64,000 nucleotides of DNA, from positions 1,488,001 through 1,552,000 of the forward strand of contig OY723280.1 in the NCBI GenBank assembly GCA_963210315.1, written 5' to 3'. The notes below the pieces were generated by a model that searched no databases, was not told the origin of the DNA, and saw only the letters and a program-made list of their open reading frames with translations. Position 1 is the first letter of the stretch. The number at the start of each line of letters is the position of its first letter. The translations under genes were made by a program, and so were the position numbers. This DNA comes from Rhynchopus euleeides (Eukaryota; Euglenozoa; Diplonemea; Diplonemida; Diplonemidae). Shown piece after piece: positions 1 to 10,700 of this stretch.

Positions 1-552
1 GGCAGCAGCGACAGCCGCAGGGGCGCCGGGGCTCTCAACCCCCTGGACGTGGACGAGTGGTGGCACGCGGACGAGGCCACGCTGGGGCTGGTGCACCTGC
101 ACCAGCTGCGCCGCTACGACGCCCTGCTGGGGGCCCGGGCGGGGGGTGCCCTGCGCCCGCAGGCCCACGAGGCGCAGGCGCGGATGAGGGATATCAACCT
201 CATCATGACGAGCCTGCCGTCGCTGCAGGAGCCGGAGGACTACGACGACCTCCTGGTCCGGCTGATGCAGAACCAGTTCTGCAGGCTGGAAGCCCTCAAC
301 GAGGGCGTGTTGGGGGGCGGATGGGAGGCGGCCTCCGCGATGGAGGAGGAATTCTTCGGGAAGCCGGAGATTCCTCCGTACCTCCGGGCGGCAAAGGAGA
401 AGGCACGGGCCCGCCAGCCACGCTCCCCCCAGGTCCACCACCCACAGCATCAGCATCAACATCAACAACAACAGCAACGCAGCTCGCAGCCACAGCCGCA
501 GCAGGGCCACCCCACCAGCCAGCGGAGCAGGAGGGGGGGCCACAGGCAGTGA
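1..552 (+). CDS. Gag-like protein of YR retrotransposon 1, partial at 5' end
   Basis: The frame is open from base 1 to TGA at 550-552. It encodes an acidic helical segment (around DEATLGLVHLHQLRRYDALL) followed by a basic tail rich in Gln, His, Pro and Arg. It aligns by eye with the second part of the gag-like frame of element 2 (both have an A-L-[ND]-P motif followed by Leu-rich helices). The position upstream of YR suggests a nucleocapsid or structural role, which is inference. Twelve bases before the stop codon ends, the poly-G run at 533-539 gives a G GGG GGC heptamer at 534-540 in the right register for a -1 shift into the YR frame. The N-terminus is outside the window. Confidence 0.6.
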   Translation, partial: GSSDSRRGAGALNPLDVDEWWHADEATLGLVHLHQLRRYDALLGARAGGALRPQAHEAQARMRDINLIMTSLPSLQEPEDYDDLLVRLMQNQFCRLEALNEGVLGGGWEAASAMEEEFFGKPEIPPYLRAAKEKARARQPRSPQVHHPQHQHQHQQQQQRSSQPQPQQGHPTSQRSRRGGHRQ

Positions 553-569
553 GCTCGCCCCTCACGGCG

Positions 570-1565
570 ATGCTGGAGAGCATAGGGGTGCTCTCCACGG
601 CGCGGGTGGGAAGGAGACGGGCACAGGAGGACCCGCTGACCGCCAGAGAGGCACAGCGGATCGCCAAGCGCGCGGTGAAGACGCTGGGGGAGGCGTTGGC
701 ACCGTCGACGTGGAGGGGGCTCGAGGGGCCCCACCGGCGACTCCTCCAGTTCCGGCACGAGTGGGAGCAGACCACGGGTGTGCTCTTGCCGTGGGACCTT
801 TGCATCATTTACTGGGTGCAGAGGCTCATGTCCGAAGCGGACTCCCCACTCCGGCCCTCCTCCGCCCTACAGTACGTATCGAGGGCGGTCGCCGCGATGA
901 GCCGCATGGGGGTTGTGGTGGACTCCCAGCTGCTCCAAGACTTCAAGCGAGGTCTGAAGCGCTTGGGGGCCCTCCGACCGCAGCACCAAGCGAAGCCAGC
1001 AGCATCCGCCCAGGTGGCCGCAGTGGTGGGCCGGGAGGACGTCGACCGCGACACGAAGCTCGCGATTGTGCTGGGGTGGTGCGGGGCGGCGCGGGTGTCG
1101 GACGTGGTGCGCCTGAAGTGCGGGGACATCGCTTTCCAGAGCGAGTTTGTCGCCGTGAACTGGGCGGAGACGAAGAGCGACCCGTTCCGCCTGGGCGTCA
1201 CGACGGGCCTGTTCCTCTCGGAGTGCTGGACGGAGGTGCTGCGGGAGGCGATCTCGGGGCGGGCGGCGGGCGCGCTGGTGGTCGACACGACCTACCGGCG
1301 CATCGTGGCGGCGCTGAAGAAGGAGGACCCGGAGCTGAGTGGTCATTCCCTCCGTCGGGGGGCTCTGGCGGAGCTCCTGCAAGAGGGGCTGTGCCTGGAG
1401 TCGCTTCGGCAGCTGTCCCGCCACAGCTCCCTGGACGCCCTGGCCAGGTACCTCCCGGCGGGGAAGCTGAAGCTGGCGAGGCAGACGGCCTCCACATCAA
1501 TGGTGCTCGACCGGGGGCTATCCCGGGGGTCGCTCTTTGCCCTGCCTTCCCTGGGAAGCTCCTGA
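570..1565 (+). CDS. Tyrosine recombinase of YR retrotransposon 1
   Basis: This would integrate the circular cDNA of the element by site-specific recombination. The conserved catalytic set is visible: first Arg in GAARVSD, H-x-x-R in SGHSLRRGAL, a His in LSRHSSLDAL, and the candidate nucleophile Tyr in ARYLP near the C-terminus. The motif ALAPSTW at the start of the core and W-x-x-TKSDPF are shared with element 2. The first in-frame ATG is at 570 (331 residues), but the frame is open through the whole gag region. Expression as a gag-YR fusion by -1 frameshift is equally likely, so the start is uncertain. The neighbouring RT frame is again -1 relative to this one. Confidence 0.85.
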   Translation: MLESIGVLSTARVGRRRAQEDPLTAREAQRIAKRAVKTLGEALAPSTWRGLEGPHRRLLQFRHEWEQTTGVLLPWDLCIIYWVQRLMSEADSPLRPSSALQYVSRAVAAMSRMGVVVDSQLLQDFKRGLKRLGALRPQHQAKPAASAQVAAVVGREDVDRDTKLAIVLGWCGAARVSDVVRLKCGDIAFQSEFVAVNWAETKSDPFRLGVTTGLFLSECWTEVLREAISGRAAGALVVDTTYRRIVAALKKEDPELSGHSLRRGALAELLQEGLCLESLRQLSRHSSLDALARYLPAGKLKLARQTASTSMVLDRGLSRGSLFALPSLGSS

Positions 1566-3364
1566 GGACGGCGTGCGTGGCGTACGAGCCCCCAGGCACG
1601 CCTTCCCCGCCGGCGACCCCTCGGCCCAGGCCGCCTCCCACGCTACCGCCTCCACCTCCGCCTCCGCCTCCACCGCCGCCACGGCCGCCCCCTCCTCCTC
1701 CTCTTCCTCGGAGGGTCGGCGACGACTCCTACTCGCCGGACGTCAACGCGACGTACGCGAGGGAAGCGCGGGTGACGGTGGAGGGGCGGCATCTTGGCCC
1801 GCCCTCGGCGCGGGGTGGCCCCACGGGGGAGCTGGCCCCCATATCGACGTCACGTCTGAACCTCGACGCCTTAGAGGCTTTGGATTCCGAGGGGATCCTG
1901 TCAGGGGTTATCGACGTGATTCGGGACCGGGGCGCTTTCCTGCGGGCCATGCGACCGGGCGTGGATCTGGGCGACAGGCCTCTTTCGCGCGGGACCTCGA
2001 GGCACATGCTGCGGCACTGGGATAACCTCTCGGAGTGGGGGGTGCTGGGGTTGGCAGACGCGCCGAAGGTGGTCCTCCCGGCGTTCACCGTGGAGAAAAA
2101 GAGCGGGCTGCTGCGTTTGGTATGCGACGGGCGAAAGCTGAACCGGCTGATGCGGGACCCACCACCGATGCTCCTCCCGTCGATCCACGAGGTGGTCCGG
2201 AGGTTCCTGGCGGCCGAATTCGTGGTGCAGGCTGACGGGAAGAGCTGGTTCTACCAGTTCCCCCTGGGGGACGGGGTCCGCGACTTCTTCGGGGTGAATC
2301 TGGCTGGGGAGCGGGGCCCGTTTCGGCGCACCTCGCTGCGGGTGATGTGCATGGGCTGGAGCTGGGCGCCGTGCATCGCGCAGAGGGCCTCACGCGTGCT
2401 TCTCCCACTGGAGGATGGGCTGTCTTGGGTGGACAACTGGTTTGTGGTTGGAGATAGCCGGGAGGATGCAGCCGAGAGATACGCCCGATTCCTCGGCAAG
2501 GCCGAGTCGGTGGGCGCCGAGCTCAACGAGGGTGCGGGGTTCGGCACACCGCAGTCGCGGTTCATCGCCTTGGGGTTGGAATTTGATCTGGAGTCGTCGC
2601 CTAAGCGCTTCAGGTCGGACCCCGATTGGGTGTCGAAATTCCTTGCCTCGGCGGCCGTGGCGGCGGTTCGCGAGAACAGGGCTACTTCCCGGGAGTTCTA
2701 CAAGGTTTTCGGCGGTATGATTTGGTTTCTGTTCTCGACGCAGAGGCGTCTCTGCTACTTCCGCGCCTCCCTCGCCTTCCTCAGGAGATCCGCGGCCAAG
2801 CTGGTTGCGGAACCGGAGCAGTGGGACCGCCCTCTCGACATCCCCCCCTCTGTTCTCGCTGATCTTTCTCTGATTTCGGCCGATCTGGGCCAGAATGTGT
2901 GGGTTGAGGCAGGGGCTTCGGGGCCCTCGGTCACGGCGTGGTCTGACGCTTCCGACACAGAATGGGCAGCCCTTCTGGAGTTAGACCCCGAGCCGATTGT
3001 CCAGGGCTGTTTTGATGAACCCCTCGCCCACCATATATATGTCAAAGAGCTCTTCGCAGCGCTCCAGGCGACACGCCTCGCAGCCGCTACGCGGCCGGGC
3101 TGTGCGTTGGGGTTGCAGGTGGACAACACGGCAGCGGTGGCAGCTATCAACAAGGGCCACAGCAAGAATTACCTCGCGAATGACTTGTTGTGTGCCTTGT
3201 TTGACACCGCGGACGGTGCGGGCATCTCCGTTTCCGCTCAGTGGGTGCCTACGCATGCACAGAGAGCAGACGAGTTTACCCGAGGCACTGTGGCATCGCC
3301 GTGCCCTGTCCCCCTGGCGCCCCTCCCTGCGAGATACGCGGCGGTTGCAGCCATATCGCGTTAA
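1565..3364 (+). CDS. Reverse transcriptase-RNase H of YR retrotransposon 1
   Basis: A Pro-rich linker (about 1600-1715) precedes the RT domain. RT motifs seen: D-x-K-S-W-F-Y-Q (motif A), MGWSWAPCIAQ (motif B), and WVDN at 2428-2439 where Y-x-D-D is expected (motif C). The RNase H domain follows with Asp in WSDAS, Glu in VKELFAAL, Asp in QVDNTAAV and Asp in QRADEFTRG, which is the usual acidic tetrad. No ATG is available near the start. The frame is open upstream across the YR gene (from 710), so translation probably reaches it from YR by a -1 shift or another recoding event; no clear slippery heptamer was found at this second junction. TAA is at 3362-3364. Confidence 0.85.
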   Translation, partial: RTACVAYEPPGTPSPPATPRPRPPPTLPPPPPPPPPPPPRPPPPPPLPRRVGDDSYSPDVNATYAREARVTVEGRHLGPPSARGGPTGELAPISTSRLNLDALEALDSEGILSGVIDVIRDRGAFLRAMRPGVDLGDRPLSRGTSRHMLRHWDNLSEWGVLGLADAPKVVLPAFTVEKKSGLLRLVCDGRKLNRLMRDPPPMLLPSIHEVVRRFLAAEFVVQADGKSWFYQFPLGDGVRDFFGVNLAGERGPFRRTSLRVMCMGWSWAPCIAQRASRVLLPLEDGLSWVDNWFVVGDSREDAAERYARFLGKAESVGAELNEGAGFGTPQSRFIALGLEFDLESSPKRFRSDPDWVSKFLASAAVAAVRENRATSREFYKVFGGMIWFLFSTQRRLCYFRASLAFLRRSAAKLVAEPEQWDRPLDIPPSVLADLSLISADLGQNVWVEAGASGPSVTAWSDASDTEWAALLELDPEPIVQGCFDEPLAHHIYVKELFAALQATRLAAATRPGCALGLQVDNTAAVAAINKGHSKNYLANDLLCALFDTADGAGISVSAQWVPTHAQRADEFTRGTVASPCPVPLAPLPARYAAVAAISR

Positions 3365-3432
3365 ACATTTCAAGTGTGGTGTACCCTTTCAATTCCTTGT
3401 CTTTCTTTCCGCTACGCGGTCCCTGTGGGTTG

Positions 3433-3717
3433 GGCTGCGTTCAACGAAAAAAGACACTTCTTTCCGGAGTTTAGCTAGCACGATTCAGTTGGGCGATTCA
3501 TTTGTCTGGTTTTTGCATACACGTTAAGTGTTCTAAGAAACCAGACATAACCAGAAGACCAACATCATGTTCGTGCTAGCACTTTTCCCTTTTGTCATCA
3601 CACCCGTGCGCCAAAACAGGTTAGGCCTTATATTTGGCTGCGTTCAACGAAAAAAGACACTTCTTTCCGGAGTTTAGCTAGCACGATTCAGTTGGGCGAT
3701 TCATTTGTCTGGTTTTT
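3433..3717 (+). repeat. Pair of identical 82-bp direct repeats at the 3' end of element 1
   Basis: Copies at 3433-3514 and 3636-3717 start GGCTGCGTTCAACG and match at every base. A third copy lies inverted at 17440-17521. The core GCTGCGTTC followed by an A/G-rich stretch also resembles the terminal repeats of element 2 (21882-21918 and 29317-29353). Split direct repeats are the hallmark of Ngaro/PAT/VIPER-type elements; assigning these to A and B repeats needs the missing 5' end. Confidence 0.8.
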
Positions 3718-4581
3718 CCAGAAATCTCATTTTTTTTTATAAATTTCCCCAAACCAGAAAACCGGCTTTTTCTGGTTTGGAAACCTCTCAGAAAGGGCAC
3801 CCTATTCCCCTGTTTTTTTGGTAGAACGCCCCCACAAACAAACACATTACGCACCGCCGGCTCCTTTTTTTTTTACCACAACAGGGAACCTGTCAGTGTC
3901 AAAAAGATAGTAGGCAGCGCTTGGGCAACAAATACAACCTCCTCATCAGGCTGCGGAGTTGCTTTTGTTTTGTCCGGATTTGGCGCACAAACAACAGCCT
4001 TATCTTTTTGGTAGAACGCGCAAATCACCCGCTCGGGCGAGAAGTGTGTGAAGCCTAAAAAGGAGCTGTGGCAGCAATGTGGGCGTGTAGTCTGCATCAT
4101 TTGCTTCTCTGCCTGATCAGTACATTCACCTCCCTTCTGCAGATTGACACCCCGGCTGCACAAACAAACACATTACGTACCGCCGGCTCCTTTTTTTGTT
4201 GTTGCTTTTTGTTTGGCGGGGCCAACGCACGCCACACCACCACCCCCTCCTCCCGGGAGATCATTCCTGTGTTTCCTTCTACTTCCATTTCACTACCCCC
4301 CCCCCTCCTCCTCCCACACGCACACCAACCACCAACAGTACACACGGCGGGGTGGGCAATAGAGAGCTGTGGGTGGGGTGGGGGGGGGGGGGGGCACCTC
4401 CCCCCCAGACACTCACCCCCACCTCCCCACCCACCCCCCCCCCCGTTTCCCCCCAGATGCGCTGGATCTCTCAAACACAGCCCTTTGCATAAGGAGTGGA
4501 GGGGGTGTATAAACTCAATCTCTCTCTCTCTCGCTGCGCCTTCTTCTGCCTTACCTTAAAGGCCCTTTTCTCTGATTTGCC

Positions 4582-4612
<31 letters not shown>

Positions 4613-4728
4613 ACACACCTGCATAACGAGTGAAGGGAGATCAGATCAACCTTGTGATTCCTTGTGCTTCTACTTCACTACTTCACCCCTCTCTCTCTCT
4701 CTCTCTCTCTCACCACCCCGACCTTCCG
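3718..4728 (+). other. Intergenic region upstream of the large gene at 4729
   Basis: No gene was found. It holds a 38-bp direct repeat (3833-3870 and 4159-4196, CACAAACAAACACATTACG followed by CCGCCGGCTCC), poly-C and poly-G runs, CT and CA microsatellites, a TATAAA at 4508-4513, and two versions of a recurrent motif ending TTTCACTAC or CTTCACTAC (about 4250-4300 and 4618-4680) that also occurs at 44231 and 63346. A long CT tract directly precedes the start codon. The TATAAA and the pyrimidine tract could be promoter or splice-acceptor signals; this is inference. Confidence 0.5.
3865..4010 (+). repeat. Dispersed ~145-bp repeat, copy 1 (second copy fills an intron at 56347-56495)
   Basis: From the poly-T tract through GGCAGCGCTTGGGCAACA and CCGGATTTGGCGCAC to CTTATCTTTT, this block matches 56347-56495 in the same orientation with scattered substitutions. 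No coding potential or terminal inverted repeats are obvious. Confidence 0.7.
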
Positions 4729-7700
4729 ATGCCTGGGGATGGGTACTCCCCGCTCAGCGGAAGCCCGCGGAGCTTCGACGATTCGCACGGGACAGCCTCC
4801 CCAGCCACCCCGTCACTGGGCGGGGGGGATGCGGACCCCGCCGACACCGAAACTCCATTCCTCCAACCCGGCTCTGCCGCAGAGGACGCTGTGCCGACGC
4901 TTCCAACGCTTCAAACGCCCCCGGCACAGCCGGCGGGGGCATGGGGGGGCGGGGATGTCGCCTCCCCGACCACCCCTGGCGCATCTTCTGGTGTTGTGGC
5001 TGGGGAGGGTGTGGGGCCGCCGCCGCCGCCTCCACCGCCTCCACCGCCCCCAACGCCGCCAACGCCGCCACCCCACGGCATCGACGAGGTGCTGCTGGAG
5101 CTCGATGACCTCCTCTGCGCGCTGCTCCGCAGCGAGATCCTGCACCATCTCGCCTCCGACGCCGCGTCCGACAGGCGGGGGCACGACCTCCAGGCAGCGA
5201 TGGACGGACTCTACCCCCCCACCGCCGACTCCCCAGCAGGGCCACTCAACTCAGACGCAACCACGCGTTACTGCGCCTGCCTTCTGGAGGCCTCCGCCGG
5301 GACACGCGACGCAGCCCAGGCCCTCTGGGTGCAGCAGACGGTGCTCACGCGCCTCTCCAACCTCCTCTTCTCAGAGCTCCCAACGGTTGCCGCAGCCCCG
5401 CCAGTGCTCTACGCGCTTCTCGAGAGGAGCTGGCGGATGCTGGGTGCGGCCCTCCGGGTCCTGTCCCGCCTCGGCTACCTCGAAGGGGGGGGTGGCGGAG
5501 TGGTGCCCCACATCGCCGACTCGCATGCCCTCCGACGGGATCCGCAGGGGGGCGCCACAACACCCCACCAGGTTGCCTTTGAAGGCGCCCAGCAATACGT
5601 CACCCTGTTGGGCAGCTTATACAGGGCATCCCCTGCGGCCTCAGTGGAATATGCCGGCAGGCTGTACCCAGGGAGCCAGACCCCGATTCTTCTCGCCGCG
5701 ATGTCTGCGGGGAACGGATGTCTCGCCAACCTTGCAGCGGATACCAGCGGGATGCTCCGGGATACCGTCGCATCGCTTTTCACAGAGGCGGGGCCTGTCC
5801 CTTCACAGAGCTGCGGTGGCGGCGGAGGTGGGGATGCAGGATCAAACAGATCTGCCCGGCTCGCCCTCCTCCGCGTGATGGATGTCATATGCCCCGACGC
5901 CTGGTGCGGTGCCGAGGGTGGTGGCGGTGGCAGCGGCGGTGGCGGTGTCCGCCGCAGCACGCCCCGCAACTCCAGCAGGCATTGTGCAGACGCAGAGCAG
6001 CCCTGCGCCCCCCCTCCAGCCGCAGAGGAGGGCGAGGAGGAGCCGGCTGGCGGGTGTGACGGTGCGGCGGAGGCGGACTCCCTCCGCCTGTCGGGCTGCG
6101 CCGCGCGGCTCTTCCCCCCACCGCAGTATCAGGCGCAGGGCGTGTCTGCAGCGCAGGATGTCGCGCACCTCTTCTACGCGGAATACCACAACGGGTTCCG
6201 GATACGGCAGCACCACCACCCTCTCCGAAACGCCACCCCATCCTCCCGCAGCTGCGGCGCAGCAGCAGACCTCCCCCTCGGGGGCCGCCAAGCCGTCGCA
6301 GATCGCCTCCCTCTGTTCACCTCCCTGTGGGGCGCTGTGGAGGGTGGGGGTGTTGGGGGTATAGAGGGGGGCGCTGCCCCCCCCTCCTCCTCTTCTGCCT
6401 CCGGCCCCCCTGATGCTGCCACAGCTGATATCGCCCCCAGTGGGGGTGGGGGTGGGAGTATTGGTGGTGTCAACCACCCCCCTCTCCTCACCAGCATCCG
6501 GGATGCCATCGGACCCCATTCCGATGCGGTCCGCCTCCTCTCCTCCGCGCTGCTCGTCTCCAGCGCAGCCGTGTCCCGCAGGCTGTCCCTGGCGTACATC
6601 CTCGCCTTCTCCAGGCGGGAGCACCACCCCCTTCTCTACGCCACACAGGCCACACTCAGAGACGCCCTTCTCCCGACAGACCCCACACACCACGCCGCCA
6701 CACCATCTGACACCGCGCCTCCACCTCGCCGCAAGAAGGGCGGGGGTGCGTTTGGCAGGGGTTCGCATCACCACCACCACCACCACCACCACTACGCAGC
6801 CTCCCGCCAGCGCATGCCCTCTGGGGAGGCGCAGCCTCTCGGATCGGGCCTGCCTGTGGTGTCCTTCTCCCTGCTCCCGATTGCCGCTGGGGTGTTCTAC
6901 CGGGGGCTTGGGGAGGGCGGGGTCTGCCGGGGCGATCCGCAGCCCTCTGCCCCGGACATCCCCTCCGGTGGCGTGTTTGCGGATCCGGCGAACCTCGCTG
7001 TCCCCCCCGCGGTGTCTTGGGAGAGGCACAGCTCTTCCGCCTACTCCAGGCTGCCCCTCCTCGAGTCGGCACCGCCTCCCGCCGGGATGGGTGTGGGTTG
7101 GGAGCCCCCAGCGCAACCCCTCCTCTCCGAGGGACGTGAGGCGTCATCTATACGCAACCCGCATCTCCGGCGCATCCTCTGCGGTGAAATACACAACCCA
7201 TTCCTCCACGGGCTGTCCATCGCGCTCCTGGTGAAGCAGAGGGGGGTCCGCCTGCTGCCCAGCAGCTCCTCCGCTTCGCGCGGGGTTCTTGCAGAGGAGG
7301 TTTCCCGGCTCGCGCCTGACCTGGCAGTATACCTCTGCCACACCTTGGGGCAGGGCTGGGGGGATAGGGTTGGCGCGTCCCCCGCGGGTGGCGAGGGAGT
7401 GGAGGGGCGTCTGGGCAGCCGGGCAGCCGCAGATTCGCTGCGGATCCACGCGGAGTGTGTTGAGACAATGCGGGTCTGCTGCGGGGACCCGGTTGCCGGG
7501 GTTGATTTTGCAGAGGCCATCATCCTCGGGTGTGCGGCTCTCCTTGAAACCACCCCTCGGCTCAGCCGGGCCTGGGGCTGGGGTGGGGGCGGTTCGGCGG
7601 GAAGCAGCAGCATCAGCAGCGTCCGCTGCCTCATCACCCACGGCTGCCTTGCACCCCACCTCGCCGAAGGGTACGCCTCCGCACCGCACGGCTTCCGCAG

Positions 7701-10700
7701 CGTGGCGCATGCCAGCCTCGCCCTCTGCATCGCCTTGCTGAGGGGGCCCACGGCATCTCCGAGCCATTCGAGGCATTCCTCAGGAAGCCCCTCAGACCCG
7801 CCGCAGCACACCGAACGGACAGAGGAGAAGCTCTCCTCCAGACCCCCCTGTGAAGTACCCCCTAGCGAAGAGGCGAAGGGGTTGGTCCGCGACATCCTCT
7901 CTCTGCCCATATGGGAGCGGATGATGCATGCCCTGGAGGGGGCGCGGGGAGGCTGCGCCGGGGGAGGGGATGCCAACAACAGCCCCGGTGGTGTTGCGGA
8001 GGGGGGGCGGGAGGAGGAGGAGGAGGGGGCTGTTCTGCTAACACCCTTCGCACTCCTTTCAGACCTGCTGGCGGGAGGGGGTGGTGGTGGGTCCGGCAGT
8101 GCGGAGGGGGTTCCCTGCCCCCTCCAGGCCTTCCTGTCGTATGCTGCTGTGCATTCCCCGCTGTTCCGCTTCAGAGAGGCGTTGCTTCTGCCGGGTGGGC
8201 CAGATGTCCTGCGCTCCCACAGCGTCTTCTCCCTCGGGTCTGCCCTGTGGGGGCGCCGCGCTGCCGCGGCGGGTGTCACCTCCACCTCCACCACGCATTC
8301 GGACGACCCCCCGGGGAGCCTTGCGAACCCTAGAGAGCTAGCCGCGGATCTTGCTGAGTGGGTTTCCTCGCAGGCTCCTGCGGGGTGTGGGGCGGAGTGT
8401 CTTTCCCCCGGCCTGGAGGGGTTCCTGCAGTACCACAGTGCGTTGCTCCGTGTCTTTGGGGAGGAGGTGCGGCACGCCCTGCCGTTGCCGACGCACAGAG
8501 TGCAGGGTGGGGTGCCCGGGTCAGCCCCTGTGTCGTGGGATGCGGCGCTGCGGAGGCTGCTGTCCGACAGCCCATCGGATGAGGATGTGGCGGCGCTGCA
8601 GCATTACATCTCCCTCGATGCGGGGGTGCTCTCGATTCTCGTGTCGTGGGTGTCGCAGCACCTCTTCCAGAGGAGCCGTGCGATCGATCTCCTCGACCTG
8701 ATCCTCTCCGTCGGGTATGTCCACCGGGGGCAGAGAACCCTAGGATCAACCGAGTCTGCCCGTGAGACGCTTGCCCAATTCGCAGGGGAGGCTGCAGCCG
8801 CTGTGAGCGAGGTTGGGAATTTTATGGATAATGAGGCAGTCTACTCCCACATAGCATCGGGGTATCTCTTCCTGGGCTCTTTCCTGGCCCTAGGGAGGTA
8901 TGACCCCCGCTCTGCGGAGAGTGTTCAGTTCTGCCTGGCATGTCTGGTGTTGGTGGCGAATAGTGACCCTCTATTGGGCCTCCTCGTGTGGGATCACTTC
9001 TGGCATATCACCAATGCAAAGGCGGCGGGGTCACCCGAGGTGTCGGGTGTGTTGGAATCGCTCCTCCTCGACCCCGCATTCCGGAGGAACCTCGACGAAG
9101 TGAAGGTTGTCTTCATGCAGTGCACCGCGGTTCGGGATGCATCACACACCCCTCCGACGCACATCCGGCAGCTCTTCGCCCAGGCCCTCCTCCTCAGCCC
9201 CGCCTTTGCTGACGGGGTGGAGTGTGTGGAGGGGGTGGAGGATGCGGAGAGGAGCTCGCGTGGTGGGGGCGGTGCCCCACCTCCACCCTATGTGGAGGCT
9301 GTGCAGCTGCTGTCCGCCGTGACGCACCTCGGTCTCCGCGAGACCCTCCCAGCCGCGGAGGGGTTGGAGGATGAAGGGGAGGAGGGGGTTGTGGCGAGGC
9401 GGAGGGTGGCCTTTTGCCTCTCGCTCACCCACTCCTCCGGCACCCCGCCCCTCCCATCCGGTGGGGTTGGGATATCTCTCGGCGAAATCCGCGATCTCCC
9501 CATATTTAGCGATGCATGGGGTGACGCAACCTCTGCAGACGCGGTGAACGCCGAGGCGATTCTCTCCTTCACAGCAGAGCAAGAGAAAGGCATGGCGTCC
9601 CTCTCCCGCCTTGCAGAGCAGGGGTGGCCCCCCGCTGCAGCAACGGCATTCCTCTCTGAGCTTGCGGGGGTTATGGAGGGGGGCAGTTCAGCTGTTGACG
9701 AGGCGCTTCTCTGTGAGTCGCGAGCTGCGGGGATTCTCCTGAAGGGGCTGTTTGACCACACCCCGGTGGTGGAGGTTCCGGAGTCGGAGGGGGGAGGGAT
9801 AGCGGAGCTGTCCGGGATACGCTACGGCAACGCCTCAGCTCCGAGGAGGGCGGCAGCCCTCCGACACCGCGCCTCTGCCCTCCTCTGCGGGCCACGCATC
9901 CCCGACTCGGTCCGCCGCACCGCAGTGTTGGTCGAATCCCTCGCGATGTCCGCAAAGTCGATCCCAGCAGAGGCATCCCTCCCATTTGCCTCGGCCCTTC
10001 TCTCGTTCATCGCATCCGACACAACGCTCCACAGCCTCTCCCCTCTGCACCGCATGGCATGGGCCCAGCTCCTGGGGATCCTCTTCAACCTCTTCTCCGA
10101 GGTCCTCCGTCAGGAGCAGCGCCAGGCGGAGGAGACGGAAAACCTGTCTCCCTCGGAGAGGCTCCCGCTCTGTAGGGAGATTGTGCGGTTGGGGTATAAA
10201 GTGTGCCGGCATCTCTCGGTGGGGCAGAGGGAGAAGCTGCGGGACTTCCATGCGATGGCGGGTGGTGCGGCAGGGGAAGGCGGCCCGCAGCTCGGGGTGG
10301 CGGTGCGGAGGCACGAGAGGGAGATTCTAGGGGTGGCGGATTTCTCACAGGGGGCGGCGTTGGCCTCTGCGGCGTGGCTGGATCATAGCAGGGGGGGGAT
10401 GCAGCACCACCACCACCACCACCACCACCACCACCACCACGGATCATCCCGCAGAGGCGCATGCCACGGCGTCCTCCGCGTGACAGCAAAGCTTCTCGAC
10501 ATGCCTCCATCCCACACCTTCGCCGCAATCCTCCACAGATTCCGCATGGGCCCTGTGGAGTCATCCTCCTGCCTCCTCGCCCTCTGCTTAGAGATGACCA
10601 AACCCTCCCCTCCTCACCCAGAGGAAGATGCTGTCGAAGGGGGTGGTGTCGGTGGGTGCGTCGGGACTGCCCCCCCTTCAGACTCCGACTCCGAATCTGA

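Larger units (their letters stand above)
1..3717 (+). mobile_element. YR retrotransposon, element 1 (DIRS/Ngaro/VIPER group), 5' end outside window
   Basis: Seen: three overlapping frames in the order gag-like, tyrosine recombinase, RT-RNase H, then two identical 82-bp direct repeats at 3433-3514 and 3636-3717. There is no DDE integrase and no LTR. Known: elements that combine RT-RNase H with a tyrosine recombinase and carry split direct repeats belong to the DIRS/Ngaro/VIPER class. Placing YR before RT is the order described for VIPER/TATE of trypanosomatids. Inferred: the copy looks intact and perhaps young, since no stop interrupts the RT or YR domains. The 5' repeat lies before the window, and the exact 3' boundary is uncertain. 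Confidence 0.85.

Noticed and set aside
5842..8294. Long minus-strand frames (up to 424 codons) under the large gene
   Set aside because: They are shadows of a GC-rich coding sequence, with Pro/Arg/Gly-rich translations and no domains.
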